Source: Centrapalus pauciflorus (Eukaryota > Streptophyta > Magnoliopsida > Asterales > Asteraceae). From it: DNA of 64,000 nt. Of the stretch, positions 63,490 to 64,000 are shown piece after piece (the stretch's first letter is position 1; each line of letters opens with the position of its first letter). Where the stretch lies: contig JAANYP010008000.1 in assembly GCA_020465985.1 (NCBI GenBank), positions 1-64,000 of the forward strand, read 5' to 3'. The translations under genes and the position numbers were made by a program. A model generated the notes under the pieces. The model did no database searches and was not told where the DNA came from. It worked only from the letters and a program-made list of their open reading frames with translations.

Positions 63490-64000
63490 ACGAGTTGGGC
63501 TTTGCAGCTTTAACCAATTCAATAAAAATGGCCCATCAATACACAAAGAAAAATTATTTCCCTTTAAAATGTATAAATAATAACATTAGCGGATTATTTA
63601 TCTATGGTAAATAGGTTACACTTGACATTTAATTAGACTAGATTGTCAATTAACATAGTCTTTTTTTACTACGTGCTACATTAGATTAAATAATTAAATT
63701 GAATTATTTAAAGAATCATCTGTGTATTTAATAGGGATCTTATTGAAAATAATACTCCTAATCGTTTTATAAATTTATAGACATTTCTGTTGAGTCCGTC
63801 ATATCTCTTGCAAAATTGAGTCTGCCTTCAAAATTCATATCCTTATTTGTTCATCCCATTTGCTTTAAATCCACATAGTTTTATATATTTTGTTTATCTT
63901 AATTGTTATAATTTTTTATATGTTTACATATTTTAATTAATAGAAACAGTCTGTCTAATACACGATATTTATTAGTGTCAAAGTCAATTATTAATGAGTA
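63490..64000. other. AT-rich end of window
   Basis: Upstream flank of the Lys-rich gene. Apart from the site II word near 63528, no gene, RNA or repeat recognised. Confidence 0.5.

Overview
This window is from a plant nuclear genome, a eudicot. Composition is strongly AT-rich, the genes have short GT-AG exons, and there are long (TA)n tracts and dense nested transposons. Phrases in the solo LTR (repeated ACTCGCCGAGT) remind me of lettuce-type composite (Asteraceae) repeats; that is recollection only and cannot be proved here. I rebuilt the gene models by joining exons by hand: splice phases close exactly and protein lengths fit the families.

Four genes and two broken gene copies are supported. 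(1) 15.1-18.3 kb, plus: an intact eukaryotic initiation factor 4A gene (413 aa) with a leader intron. (2) 19.65-21.6 kb, plus: a decayed, intron-bearing eIF4A copy downstream of it that has lost the DEAD box. (3) 22.4-28.3 kb, minus: a casein kinase 1-like Ser/Thr kinase in 14 coding exons (455 aa). (4) 34.66-37.2 kb, minus: an IQM-type IQ-motif calmodulin-binding protein in 6 coding exons (539 aa). (5) 62.17-63.38 kb, minus: a lysine-rich protein of unknown function. (6) 60.85-61.5 kb, plus: an inverted, broken copy of gene 5.

The rest is mobile DNA. At 1.6-11.0 kb lies a young, minus-oriented LTR retrotransposon with 3.5-kb LTRs, a tRNA-Met primer site, a polypurine tract, a decayed gag zinc-knuckle region and no recognisable pol. 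At 40.3-42.5 kb is a solo LTR with a perfect 5-bp target duplication. MULE-type elements with perfect 9-bp duplications lie at 42.65-43.2 and 43.5-45.07 kb. Elements with 8-bp duplications lie at 28.77-29.27, 31.48-31.79 and 57.3-57.98 kb. Helitrons with TC...hairpin-CTAG ends cluster at 38.4 and 47.7-55.3 kb, including two 1.25-1.3-kb inverted copies of one composite unit. A tRNA-derived SINE with an 11-bp duplication is at 59.86-60.0 kb.

The most unusual structure is a set of units embedded in (TA)n microsatellites at 0.1-1.6, 52.5-53.7 and 56.1-56.65 kb. They share a GRGTCAGGTTC-like terminus and imperfect terminal inverted repeats, and look like a microsatellite-targeting transposon group. 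A second notable item is a GC-rich, organelle-like insert of about 360 bp inside a MITE at 39.26-39.61 kb, whose empty site is visible in a paralogous MITE at 58.2 kb. The genes are independent housekeeping, signalling and unknown loci; nothing suggests that they work together.
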